A stretch of 64,000 nt of DNA, from NCBI RefSeq assembly GCF_000308775.1, contig NZ_BAGJ01000271.1, positions 1-64,000 on the forward strand, in the 5' to 3' direction. This DNA comes from Nocardia testacea NBRC 100365. Its GTDB lineage: Bacteria; Actinomycetota; Actinomycetes; Mycobacteriales; Mycobacteriaceae. The notes beneath the pieces are model-generated. The model did no database searches and had not been told where the DNA came from. It was given only the letters and a program-made list of their open reading frames with translations. The position numbers and the translations under genes are program-made. Below are positions 34,910 through 42,744 of this stretch, one piece after another. The number at the start of each line of letters is the position of its first letter. The stretch's first letter is position 1.

Positions 34910-36169
34910 GTGAATATCGACGACATGATTCTGGTGAGCATCGACGACCATGTGGTCGAGCCGCGCGATATGTTCGACAATCACGTGCCGAAGAAGTACG
35001 CCGAGTACGTTCCCAAGGTCGTCGTCGACGACGCGGGGATCGATCGCTGGATCTACCGGGACCGGCCCACCGGTGTCACCGGCCTCAACGCGGTCGTCTC
35101 CTGGCCGCCGGAGGAATGGGGTTACGACCCCGCGGGGTACGCCGAAATGCGGCCCGCCGTCTACGACATCCACGACCGGGTACGCGATATGGACGCCAAC
35201 GGCGTTCTCGGCTCCATGTGCTTCCCCACCTTCACCGGTTTCAGCGCCGGGCATCTGAGCCGCGGCGGGATGGACGAGATCACCGTCGCGATGATCTCCG
35301 CCTACAACGACTGGCATATCGAGGAATGGGCCGGCGCCTACCCGGATCGCTTCATCCCGATCGCCATCCTGCCGCTGTGGGAGCCGCAACTGGCCGTCGA
35401 CGAGATCAACCGCGTCGCCGCCAAGGGCTGCCATTCGGTCACCATGCCGGAACTGCCGCATATCGACGGCCTGCCCAGCTATCACGACATCGACTACTGG
35501 GGGCCGGTGTTCCAGGCGCTCAGCGATAACGACACCGTGATGAACCTGCATATCGGCCAGGGTTTCGGCGTCCTCAAGCTGGCCCCGGACGCGCCCATCG
35601 ACAACCTGATGGTCCTCGCGCCCAGTATTTCGCTCATCGGCACCCAGGATCTGCTGTGGGGTCCGGCCTTCCGTAGTTATCCGAAACTCAAGGTCGCCCT
35701 GTCCGAAGGTGGCGTGGGCTGGATCCCGTTCTTCCTGGACCGTTCCGACCGGCACTACACCAACCAGCGTTGGCTGCGGCGCGATTTCGGCGGCAAGATG
35801 CCCAGCGAGGTGTTCCGCGAGCATGTGCTCGCCTGCTACGTCACCGACCCCACCTCGCTGAAACTGCGGCACGAGATCGGCATCGACAACATCGCGTGGG
35901 AATGCGACTACCCGCATTCGGATTCACTGTGGCCGGGCGCGCCGGAATTCGTGCTCGCCGAGCTCGAGGGCGCGGGGGCCGACGATTCCGATATCGACAA
36001 GATCACCTGGCAGAACGCCTGCCGCTTCCTGAACTGGGATCCGTTCGCGCGTACCTCCCGGGAGCAGGCGACGGTCGGCGCGCTGCGCGCGAAGGCCACC
36101 GACGTGGACCTGTCGACCACGACCCGCGCCGAGTACGCCGAGCGCTTCGCGGCCAAGCACGCGAGCTGA
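34910..36169 (+). CDS. Amidohydrolase_2 family protein
   Basis: 419 aa, GTG 34910 with AGGAG 5 nt upstream. Metal ligands: Asp12-x-His14 (S-I-D-D-H-V-V-E-P), His in M-N-L-H-I-G-Q and the late Asp in W-E-C-D-Y-P-H-S-D. It is longer than the first family member, with a distinctive N-terminal insert (R-W-I-Y-R-D-R-P-T-G-V-T-G-L-N). Reaction probably hydrolysis or non-oxidative decarboxylation/hydration at a divalent metal, in the cytosol. It is a single-gene unit with its own tandem operator and a strong downstream hairpin. Co-regulation with the crotonase, ligase, ALDH and SDR operons links it to the same pathway (inference). Confidence 0.8.
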   Translation: MNIDDMILVSIDDHVVEPRDMFDNHVPKKYAEYVPKVVVDDAGIDRWIYRDRPTGVTGLNAVVSWPPEEWGYDPAGYAEMRPAVYDIHDRVRDMDANGVLGSMCFPTFTGFSAGHLSRGGMDEITVAMISAYNDWHIEEWAGAYPDRFIPIAILPLWEPQLAVDEINRVAAKGCHSVTMPELPHIDGLPSYHDIDYWGPVFQALSDNDTVMNLHIGQGFGVLKLAPDAPIDNLMVLAPSISLIGTQDLLWGPAFRSYPKLKVALSEGGVGWIPFFLDRSDRHYTNQRWLRRDFGGKMPSEVFREHVLACYVTDPTSLKLRHEIGIDNIAWECDYPHSDSLWPGAPEFVLAELEGAGADDSDIDKITWQNACRFLNWDPFARTSREQATVGALRAKATDVDLSTTTRAEYAERFAAKHAS

Positions 36170-36222
36170 GCCCCGGTCGCGGCCGGGCATTCCCTCATGA
36201 GCCCGCCGCGACCGCCGGTACG

Positions 36223-36256
36223 CCGCCTCCCGGACTCCGTGGAGCCCGGGAGGCGG
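36223..36256. terminator. Strong GC hairpin terminator
   Basis: An 11-bp stem (36223-36233 with 36246-36256) continues into a 4-bp inner stem around GT. It sits 54 nt after the amidohydrolase stop and before the convergent esterase gene. Confidence 0.65.
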
Positions 36257-36340
36257 TCGGCGTTCCCGCGCACCGCGCCGCCGCCACGCCGAGCCGTGGC
36301 AACGGCCCGGTCCGGTCCGGTCACCCCCTCCGGCCCACGA

Positions 36341-37543
36341 TCACGCGGGGCCGGCAGGCACCCACGGTCGCGGATCCCCCTCCCCGGCGCCGCGGTAGCC
36401 GGCGCCGTCGTGGATGTGCAGGATCGCATCGGCGCCGTCGATCGAGGCGCGGTCGAGCGGGAAGAAGCCGTGCTCCGGGCGGTGATCGGCCCGGGTGCGG
36501 GCGGTGGGGATCTCGGTGGGTGCGATCAGCCCCCGGTCCGGGATACGGGTCTGCAGGAAACCCTCGTAGGTATCGGGCCCGGGCTCGGGCAGGCCGAAGG
36601 TCTCGTCGCGGCCCAGGCTGCCGAGGATCAGGGCGTAGCCGGTGCCCACGAGGGAGTGCACGACGGCGCCGGCACTGTGCCAGTCGAGTTCCATGGGTCC
36701 CATGGTCATATGGCTCGGATTCCGTTGCAGATGCGCGTTCTGCGCGAATACCAGCGTCGGACCCCGGTCGGCCTCGAAGCGGCGGATATCGAGGAGGTTC
36801 TGTGCCATCAGCGCGTCCCGGGCGGCACACATACGGGTCCAGCGGGCAGTCTGGTCGACGTGGCGGGCCGCCAGTTTGTGGTACCGCAGCAGACCGAGGC
36901 CCGCGGTGAGATACGTTTCGGCCCGGAACCACTCGGCGCGTGTGGTTTTGCCCATCAGCTCGGGTGCCCGGAGGTACAGCTCGATGAGCATATCGTCGGC
37001 GTGCGCACGGAGCGTATCGGCCGCCGCGGTCGCGCCGATCGATTCATCCGGGTCCATGACCGCCGCTGTGCGGTGCCACTGTTCGTCCGCGCCGAGCAGG
37101 CCGGCCAGGTCGAGGTCGAGGCCCAGGTAGTCGCGGGCGTATTCGAGGTACCGACGGGGACTGAACGCGCTCATCGTCTCCGCCGACATATCGAAGCCGT
37201 GGAATGCCAGTCGCTCTCCGGCGGGACGGTTCTCGTTGTATTCCCGCATCCAGGCGACCAGCTGCCGGTTGGCGGCGAGACCACCGAACCCGTGCGAGAA
37301 ACCCTCGTCCATGACCGTATCGAGGGTGCCCACACCCCGCTGGACATAGTCGCCCACGGCGAGGGCGGCCACCCGATCGGTTTCCAGGGCGATCGATCGA
37401 TAACCGCGGCCGGTCAACTCGGCGAACAGATCGTTGCGGGTCCAGGCGAAGGCGGGTTCCAGATGGGTCGGTTCACCGAATGCCAGCAGTTCGGGGGAGG
37501 TGGCGACGAAAGTGTCGATGTCGAAGTTCATTTCTTCGATCAT
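36341..37543 (-). CDS. Erythromycin-esterase family protein
   Basis: About 400 aa from ATG 37543 or 37531; the frame opens at 37618, but that would overlap the divergent regulator start. Family features: the G-E-P-T-H motif near the N-terminus (Glu and His equivalent to the catalytic EreB residues), A-L-E-T-D-R, H-G-F-D-M and Q-N-A-H-L-Q-R. Known members open the macrolide lactone ring (EreA/EreB) or act on other substrates. Many actinobacterial homologues are not resistance enzymes. The divergent partner is a double-MerR regulator with a shared AT-rich promoter, an arrangement typical of drug- or ligand-inducible genes. Macrolide activity is possible but unproven. Confidence 0.8.
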   Translation of the reverse strand: MIEEMNFDIDTFVATSPELLAFGEPTHLEPAFAWTRNDLFAELTGRGYRSIALETDRVAALAVGDYVQRGVGTLDTVMDEGFSHGFGGLAANRQLVAWMREYNENRPAGERLAFHGFDMSAETMSAFSPRRYLEYARDYLGLDLDLAGLLGADEQWHRTAAVMDPDESIGATAAADTLRAHADDMLIELYLRAPELMGKTTRAEWFRAETYLTAGLGLLRYHKLAARHVDQTARWTRMCAARDALMAQNLLDIRRFEADRGPTLVFAQNAHLQRNPSHMTMGPMELDWHSAGAVVHSLVGTGYALILGSLGRDETFGLPEPGPDTYEGFLQTRIPDRGLIAPTEIPTARTRADHRPEHGFFPLDRASIDGADAILHIHDGAGYRGAGEGDPRPWVPAGPA

Positions 37544-37550
37544 ATCTTTG

Positions 37551-37568
37551 AAGTCTCGGTTGAAACTT
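37551..37568. promoter_or_regulatory. Dyad in the esterase/MerR divergent promoter
   Basis: AAGTCTC-GGTT-GAAACTT, one mismatch in 7-bp arms. A third half, AAAGTCTC, lies at about 37597. TTGAAA (37560) and GATATT (37585) are 19 bp apart, the spacing typical of MerR-controlled promoters. Confidence 0.45.
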
Positions 37569-37610
37569 TTCGCGCGTCTACTCGGATATTGGCGGTAAAG
37601 TCTCAAATCG

Positions 37611-38345
37611 ATGATCACTCTGCGGCCGGCCGACCTCGCGCGCGAGCACGGGCTCTCGTCCCAAGCCGTCCGTAACTACGAACGAGCCGGGTTCCTCCCG
37701 GCCGCCGAACGCACGGACAGCGGCTACCGGATCTACACCGAGGTCCACGCGGCGGCCCTACGCGCCTTTCTCGCCCTTGTCGCGGCATACGGGCACGCGC
37801 TCGCCGGCCGGATCATGACCGAACTCCACGCCGGCGACCTGGACGCCGCCCTGAAACTGATCGACCGCGGCCACCAGCAGCTGCTCCGCGACCGCGAAAC
37901 CCTGGATACGGTCCGGCGGGCCATCGCCCACCTCCCCACCGGGCGGCAATCGGCACCCGATCGTTCCCGCGCGTCCACCGACCGCACCGTGGGCGAGCTG
38001 GCGAACCATCTGCGTGTCACCCCGGCCACGCTGCGAGCCTGGGAAACCGCCGGCATCCTCACCCCCGGGCGCGACCCGGGCACCGGGTACCGGATCTACC
38101 GCGCATCCGATATCCGCGACGCCGAACTGGCCCATTTGCTCAGGCGGGGAGGTTACGGGTTGGACCGGATCGCCGTCGTGGTCGATCAGGTCCGGACAGC
38201 CGGCGGCACCGACGCCCTGGCCACCGCGCTCGCCGCCTGGCAGCGCCGGCTCACCGACCGGGGGCTGGCCATGCTCCGGGCGGCGGGCCGGCTGGGAGAT
38301 TACCTGCACCATCTCCCGCCCGGACAACACGAGCGAACCGGATGA
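37611..38345 (+). CDS. MerR-family regulator with two HTH domains (TioE-like)
   Basis: 244 aa. Two complete MerR DNA-binding domains: residues 5-60 (R-P-A-D-L-A-R-E-H-G-L-S-S-Q-A-V-R-N-Y-E, S-G-Y-R-I-Y) and 125-180 (T-V-G-E-L-A-N-H-L-R-V-T-P-A-T-L-R-A-W-E, T-G-Y-R-I-Y). They are separated by a linker of about 65 residues. This tandem form is the TioE-type seen near thiocoraline and other resistance genes. One polypeptide could bind a dyad alone. No cysteine pair for metal sensing is visible, so the inducer is probably organic. Divergent from the erythromycin-esterase homologue, which is its likely target (inference). Confidence 0.8.
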   Translation: MITLRPADLAREHGLSSQAVRNYERAGFLPAAERTDSGYRIYTEVHAAALRAFLALVAAYGHALAGRIMTELHAGDLDAALKLIDRGHQQLLRDRETLDTVRRAIAHLPTGRQSAPDRSRASTDRTVGELANHLRVTPATLRAWETAGILTPGRDPGTGYRIYRASDIRDAELAHLLRRGGYGLDRIAVVVDQVRTAGGTDALATALAAWQRRLTDRGLAMLRAAGRLGDYLHHLPPGQHERTG

Positions 38346-38495
38346 CGGTCCCCGGGCGGATGCATCGCGACACTCCGAAGAGGGCCGATGACCGGCGGTA
38401 TCGATCGCACCCCTGAATCCCACCGGCCGAACGTGAATACTGCGAACAGGTACCCGAACAGCCGTCCCTTTCCCGAGACGAGAGGAGCAGCGACA

Positions 38496-38792
38496 GTGCG
38501 ATACCTCGCGAACACCCTGGGCGTCGTCGTCACCGGCGCGGCGGTCACGCTGGCCGTCCCGCTCACCGCGCACGCGGATCCCGGCGACTTCGTCTACGTG
38601 TCACAGCAGGGCGGCCCCGCCGTATTGAGCGATCCCGTCCCCGATCGATGCCACAACACACCCGGGGCCGCCGGCATGATCGCCAACGACACCCGCCTCC
38701 GAGTCGCCGCGTTCCCCGGGCCGAATTGCGAAGGAGCCCCCACGGCCCCGGAGCAGAAGTCGGCCTTCGAGAGCGTGGTGTTCAGCGCGTAG
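38496..38792 (+). CDS. Small secreted protein
   Basis: 98 aa from GTG 38496, preceded by AGGAG; the frame extends upstream but without a better start. Signal peptide residues 1-29 (L-A-N-T-L-G-V-V-V-T-G-A-A-V-T-L-A) with cleavage after A-H-A. The mature protein is about 69 aa, beta-rich, with two cysteines (R-C-H-N-T and N-C-E-G) likely forming a disulfide. I do not recognise a family. Short cysteine-paired exported proteins of this type are common in mycolic-acid actinomycetes. Confidence 0.65.
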   Translation: MRYLANTLGVVVTGAAVTLAVPLTAHADPGDFVYVSQQGGPAVLSDPVPDRCHNTPGAAGMIANDTRLRVAAFPGPNCEGAPTAPEQKSAFESVVFSA

Positions 38793-38879
38793 TTCTCCGG
38801 CCGCACCCGTCGCGGTGGCCGGAACCCCGACGAGCGGGCGGCCGACACCGCCGTGCTCGGGCCCGGAATCGCGACCGGG

Positions 38880-39317
38880 TCAGAAGCCGCGTATGCGGTC
38901 GGGCACCACCCGGAGGGGCACCGAGTACTCGGCGCGGAACTGATCGCCGGTCATGGACAGACCGGCCAGCCCCGACTCGTACTTGCCGAGATAGGCGGCG
39001 ATCTCGTCCGCGTCGACGGTGGGGTCGAGCTGGGCCGCGCCGCCGAAGACCACGACTTCGCCCCCGCTCTCGGTGCTGTTGAAATGCAGCGCCACTCGCG
39101 GATTGCGGGCGATATTGCGGAGCTTGGGACGGTCGGGCTGACTGAATATCAGAAAGCTGCTCCCGTCCCACCGGAACCACACCGGGTTGGGCTGTGGGGT
39201 GCCGGTGGGGCCCACGGTGGTGAGCCAGACGATCTGCTCGCGGTCCAGCCGCTCGGCGACGCGGGCACCGAAATCCGTGGCGGGGTCGATCAATTCATGC
39301 GCGCGCGGTGTCGTCAT
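38880..39317 (-). CDS. PPOX-class F420/flavin-dependent oxidoreductase, TIGR03667-like
   Basis: 145 aa from ATG 39317. Split-barrel flavin fold: R-E-Q-I-V-W-L-T-T-V-G-P-T-G-T-P-Q-P-N-P-V-W-F, then S-Q-P-D-R-P-K-L-R-N-I, P-R-V-A-L-H-F-N and a C-terminal F-R-A-E-Y-S-V-P-L-R-V-x-P. This matches the small F420-binding PPOX proteins of actinobacteria. Substrate unknown; some reduce nitroaromatics, biliverdin or quinone-like compounds. A longer frame to 39374 exists but ATG 39317 is conserved-looking. Isolated gene, no operon partner. Confidence 0.8.
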   Translation of the reverse strand: MTTPRAHELIDPATDFGARVAERLDREQIVWLTTVGPTGTPQPNPVWFRWDGSSFLIFSQPDRPKLRNIARNPRVALHFNSTESGGEVVVFGGAAQLDPTVDADEIAAYLGKYESGLAGLSMTGDQFRAEYSVPLRVVPDRIRGF

Positions 39318-39527
39318 GAGCGGCCTCCGGAGGATGGGCGGGCGGGATGCGCCCGGAACAACATCCGGGCCCACGCGAGGATTCCCGCCCGAGAACGCGG
39401 TTGCCCTGCGTTCCGGTAAGTATCCGGTAACTATTTTTATAGGTCACTTTTCCATTAAATCCAGGCTCGTCCGGCCCGAGTCGTGCAAAACTTCGGCGAT
39501 TCGTCCTTCCCGCGGAAAGAAGCCTTG

Positions 39528-39782
39528 ATGAAAACCCTGTCCATCCTGGGCACCGCCGCTCTCGCCGTCGGCTCGTTCGGCCTGACGGCAGCCGCCCCGG
39601 CCGGGGCGGCACCGGCCGGATGCCACGCCTCCTACGACCCCTGCGTGCCCATCACCAGCGATGTCGACTGCGCGGGTGGCAGTGGTAACGGCCCCGCCTA
39701 CACCGGGCGGGTACGGGTGATCGGACCCGATGACTACGACCTGGATCGCGACGGCAACGGAATCGGCTGCGAGAGCAGCTGA
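39528..39782 (+). CDS. Secreted excalibur-domain protein
   Basis: 84 aa from ATG 39528 (GAAAGAAG upstream). Signal peptide 1-28 (G-T-A-A-L-A-V-G-S-F-G-L-T-A-A) with cleavage near A-G-A. The mature region ends with the excalibur calcium-binding motif: V-D-C-A-G-G, then D-L-D-R-D-G-N-G-I-G-C-E, with Asp ligands of the EF-hand-like D-x-D-x-D-G loop and two cysteines. Extracellular calcium binding is likely. Function unknown. The gene is followed within 6 nt by a perfect palindrome terminator. Confidence 0.75.
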   Translation: MKTLSILGTAALAVGSFGLTAAAPAGAAPAGCHASYDPCVPITSDVDCAGGSGNGPAYTGRVRVIGPDDYDLDRDGNGIGCESS

Positions 39783-39787
39783 ACGGA

Positions 39788-39831
39788 CACGCGGCGGTGC
39801 CGGAACCCCGGGGTTCCGGCACCGCCGCGTG
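39788..39831. terminator. Perfect 44-nt palindrome, bidirectional terminator
   Basis: Two 22-nt arms with no unpaired base and no spacer lie between convergent genes (excalibur gene and CaiB gene). It forms a very stable cruciform or hairpin. Confidence 0.65.
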
Positions 39832-39838
39832 CTGTCGG

Positions 39839-41044
39839 TCAGGCCACCGCGCCGCTGGTCTTCAGCTCGATGATCCGGTCCCAGTCCCAGCCGAGTTCGA
39901 GCAGGACCTCCTCGGTCTGCGCCGCGAACTCCGGCCCGGGGCGCAACTCGGGCGCCCTGACGTCGAATTGCACCGGGCTCGAGACCAGCTCCAGTTCTCC
40001 GGCCGGGAGAATGTACTCGTTGGACCTGATCTGATCGTCCTGCCCCACCTGATACGAGTCCTGGACCGGGGCCCAGGGGCCCTTCAGTGTCGCGAATTTC
40101 TTCGTCCACTCGGCCAGCGTCCGTTGCGCGATGGCCTCGCGCAGGATCTCGACCCCGGCCGCGGTATTGGCGGCGATCTGCGCCGCGTCGGCGAAGCGGG
40201 GGTCCTCGGCCAGCTCCGGGCGGTCGATGTGGCGGCAGACGTCGGCCCAGAACTTCCCGGGTTGCAACATGACGAACGAGAGGTAGCGGTCGTCGGCCGT
40301 GCGGTAGAGACCCGACAGCGGATTCGCCATCGCGCCGTGCGTCCCGGGCCGGGGCGCGAGCATGGGCTCCCCCTGATACGCCGACAGCGCGACCGTGTGC
40401 CCCAGCGACCAGAGGCCGCTGCCCAGCAACGAGACATCCACGACGGACGGTTCCCCGGTGCGCTCCCGCTTCAGTAGCGCCGCGGCGATCCCACCGGCCA
40501 GGTTCGTCCCCGAAATGGTGTCCCCGAACGCCGGACCGGGCGGCTGGATCATCCCGTCGGTGCCCTCCGGAGTGATGGTGGCGGCCACGCCGCCGCGGCA
40601 CCAGAAGGCGGTCATGTCGTAGCCGCCGCGGTCGGCCTCTTGGCCGCGCGGCCCCAGGGCGCTGCCCCGCGCGTAGACGATCGAGGGGTTCACCGCGCGG
40701 ATATCGCCGACATCGATCCCGAACTTCGCCCGCGCCGAGGGCAGGAAACTGGTGAGGAACACATCCGCGCGCCGCGCCAGTTCATGGATGACCGCACGGC
40801 CGTCCGGATTCGACATATCCACGCCGATACTGCGTTTCCCGCGGTTGGCGTGCTCGATATTGGGGTTCGGATCGCCCTCTACCTTGAACTTGCCGATCTG
40901 GCGCAGCCCCCGCTGCGGATCACCGGTGACCGCGTGCTCGACCTTGATCACATTCGCACCCCAGTCGGCGAGCACCGCGCCCGCCGAGGGCACGAACCCG
41001 TACATCGCGACCTCGAGAACCGTGATCCCCTCCAGCGGTTTCAC
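39839..41044 (-). CDS. CaiB/BaiF family CoA transferase
   Basis: 401 aa class III CoA-transferase. N-terminal L-E-V-A-M-Y-G-F-V-P-S-A-G, D-W-G-A-N-V-I-K-V-E-H, R-G-K-R-S-I-G-V-D, then F-G-D-T-I-S-G, where the Asp is the candidate catalytic residue. C-terminal D-W-D-R-I. It transfers CoA between an acyl-CoA and a free acid, or acts as a racemase in the same fold. The start overlaps the stop of the ALDH gene (41041), so the aldehyde-derived acid may be its substrate (inference). The family resembles actinobacterial CaiB proteins in sterol or branched-acid catabolism, including alpha-methylacyl-CoA racemase relatives. Confidence 0.85.
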   Translation of the reverse strand: MKPLEGITVLEVAMYGFVPSAGAVLADWGANVIKVEHAVTGDPQRGLRQIGKFKVEGDPNPNIEHANRGKRSIGVDMSNPDGRAVIHELARRADVFLTSFLPSARAKFGIDVGDIRAVNPSIVYARGSALGPRGQEADRGGYDMTAFWCRGGVAATITPEGTDGMIQPPGPAFGDTISGTNLAGGIAAALLKRERTGEPSVVDVSLLGSGLWSLGHTVALSAYQGEPMLAPRPGTHGAMANPLSGLYRTADDRYLSFVMLQPGKFWADVCRHIDRPELAEDPRFADAAQIAANTAAGVEILREAIAQRTLAEWTKKFATLKGPWAPVQDSYQVGQDDQIRSNEYILPAGELELVSSPVQFDVRAPELRPGPEFAAQTEEVLLELGWDWDRIIELKTSGAVA

Positions 41045-42510
41045 GAAACCACCACTTCCGCGATGGTCTTGCTCTCCATGAACTCCTCCATGCCCACGAC
41101 GCCCATCTCCCGCCCGACACCGGACTGTTTGTAGCCGCCGAAGGGCGCGTCCGGGTGGAAGTAGTTGCCGCCATTGATACTGAAGGTGCCGGTGCGGATC
41201 CGGCGGGCCACGGCCCGCGCGCGCTCCGCGTCGGCGCCGAAGACGCCGCCGGACAGGCCGTAGATGGAGTTGTTGGCGATCCGCACGGCGTCGTCGATAT
41301 CGTCGTACGGGATCAACGCCAGCACCGGGCCGAACACCTCCTCTTGCGCGATCTCGCTGTCGGGATCGACATTCGCCAGCAGCGTCGGCTTGTAGAAGTA
41401 ACCCGGGTCCACCTTCTCGCCACCGGCCACCAGGGTGGCGCCCGCGGCGACCGCCCGCTCCACCAGACCGTGCACCTTGTCGCGCTGGCGTTCACTGATC
41501 AGCGGGCCCATGTAGTTCTTCGGATCGGCCGGGTCGCCATAGGTGATGTTGGCGAGATTGGCCGCGACCAATTCGGCGACCTTGTCGTGGTCGGCCCGGG
41601 GCACCAGCAGCCGGGTGGTGATGGCACAGCCCTGCCCGGCGTGCGAGCAGATGCTGAAAGCGGCGAACATGGCGCCGAGGTTGTAGTCGGCGTCGTCGAG
41701 CAGGATGGCCGCTGATTTTCCGCCGAGTTCGAGGAAGACCTTCTTGAGGGTGGCGCTGGCGGCGGCCATGATCTTGCGGCCCACCGGAGTGGAGCCGGTG
41801 AACGAGACGACATCGACGTCGGGGTGCGTGGTCATCCGTTCCCCCACCGCCACCTCGGAGCTCGCGAGGATGTTCACCACCCCGGCCGGGATATCGGTGT
41901 GGTTCGCGATGAGCTCGCCCAGCGCCAGGGTGATGAGCGGGGTGTCGGGAGCGCCCTTGAGCACCACCGTGCAGCCCGCGGCCAGCGCCGGCGCGAGTTT
42001 GGCGAAGGCCAGCTGGTAGGGATAGTTGTAGGCGGCGATGGCGGCGACGACGCCCGCACCCTCCCTCTCCACCCAGCGCTGGTGCTGCGCACCACGGATC
42101 TCGACCGGGCCGAGGTCCTCGGTCCAGGTGTAGTCCTTCAGCACGCCCGCGTAGTACTTGACGATCTCGAACGGGGTCTCGAGCTGGTTGCCCTTGGTGA
42201 GGATGTAGCTCGCGCCGACCTCGGCGATCATCAGCGCGCGCAGGTCCTCCACATTGTCCTGCAGCGCCTGGTAGAGCTGTTCCAGGCAGCGCGCGCGGAA
42301 TTCGTGGTTCGTCGACCAGTCGGTGGTGTCGAACGCCCGGCGGGCGGCGGCCACCGCGGCATCGACCTCGGCGACACCGGCCTCGGGCGCGTGGCCGACC
42401 ACTTCCCCGGTCGCGGGGTTGAGTGAGGCCAGGGTCGCCCCGGTCTCGACCAGCTGGCCGTCGATGAGCAACCGCTGGGTGGCCGTCACCGCCTCTTCCT
42501 GCGTTGACAT
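41041..42510 (-). CDS. NAD(P)-dependent aldehyde dehydrogenase
   Basis: 489 aa from ATG 42510 with AGGAGG 4 nt upstream; the extension to 42573 runs through operators and is not coding. ALDH motifs: A-A-Y-N-Y-P-Y-Q-L (unusual Y-P in place of W-P), F-T-G-S-T-P-V-G, E-L-G-G-K-S and catalytic Cys295 in G-Q-G-C-A-I-T. It oxidises a bulky aldehyde to an acid. Two GAGAAT-type operators cover the promoter (42532 and 42554). Operon with the CaiB gene downstream; divergent from the SDR/ferredoxin/P450 operon. The A-Y-N-Y-P variant places it apart from the ALDH at 9483. Confidence 0.88.
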   Translation of the reverse strand: MSTQEEAVTATQRLLIDGQLVETGATLASLNPATGEVVGHAPEAGVAEVDAAVAAARRAFDTTDWSTNHEFRARCLEQLYQALQDNVEDLRALMIAEVGASYILTKGNQLETPFEIVKYYAGVLKDYTWTEDLGPVEIRGAQHQRWVEREGAGVVAAIAAYNYPYQLAFAKLAPALAAGCTVVLKGAPDTPLITLALGELIANHTDIPAGVVNILASSEVAVGERMTTHPDVDVVSFTGSTPVGRKIMAAASATLKKVFLELGGKSAAILLDDADYNLGAMFAAFSICSHAGQGCAITTRLLVPRADHDKVAELVAANLANITYGDPADPKNYMGPLISERQRDKVHGLVERAVAAGATLVAGGEKVDPGYFYKPTLLANVDPDSEIAQEEVFGPVLALIPYDDIDDAVRIANNSIYGLSGGVFGADAERARAVARRIRTGTFSINGGNYFHPDAPFGGYKQSGVGREMGVVGMEEFMESKTIAEVVVS

Positions 42511-42531
42511 CCCGCCTCCTCGAAAGTTTAT

Positions 42532-42568
42532 GAAAATTGCATTCTCGTTTGAGGAGAATAGTACATTT
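42532..42568. promoter_or_regulatory. Tandem operators of the ALDH/CaiB operon
   Basis: GAAAAT-TGC-ATTCTC at 42532 and GAGAAT-AGT-ACATTT at 42554, 22 bp apart. They begin 22 bp upstream of the ALDH start codon. Confidence 0.6.
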
Positions 42569-42675
42569 GGCAAGGGAGTCCGGCTGCCGATTCGGTGAGC
42601 TGGGGCAATCCGGAACCGTCCGCAGGCCGGCCGCCTTCACGCGGCACCCGCCGATCTTGCGGACCCGAACTGGAC

Positions 42676-42712
42676 GAGAGTACGGTTCTCACTATTCGGA
42701 ATGCATATTCTT
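42676..42712. promoter_or_regulatory. Operator of the SDR/ferredoxin/P450 operon
   Basis: GAGAGT-ACG-GTTCTC at 42676, with a degenerate second copy ending ATTCTT at 42698-42712 in the same 22-bp register. Centre about 62 bp upstream of GTG 42745. Confidence 0.55.
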
Positions 42713-42744
42713 GCGCCGGTGGGCGCGGGAGAGGAGAGGCAGGC

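Noticed and set aside
39528-39782. Small secreted proteins at 38496 and 39528 as a toxin/immunity pair
   Set aside because: They are separated by an unrelated gene on the other strand, and one has an excalibur calcium-binding motif rather than toxin features.
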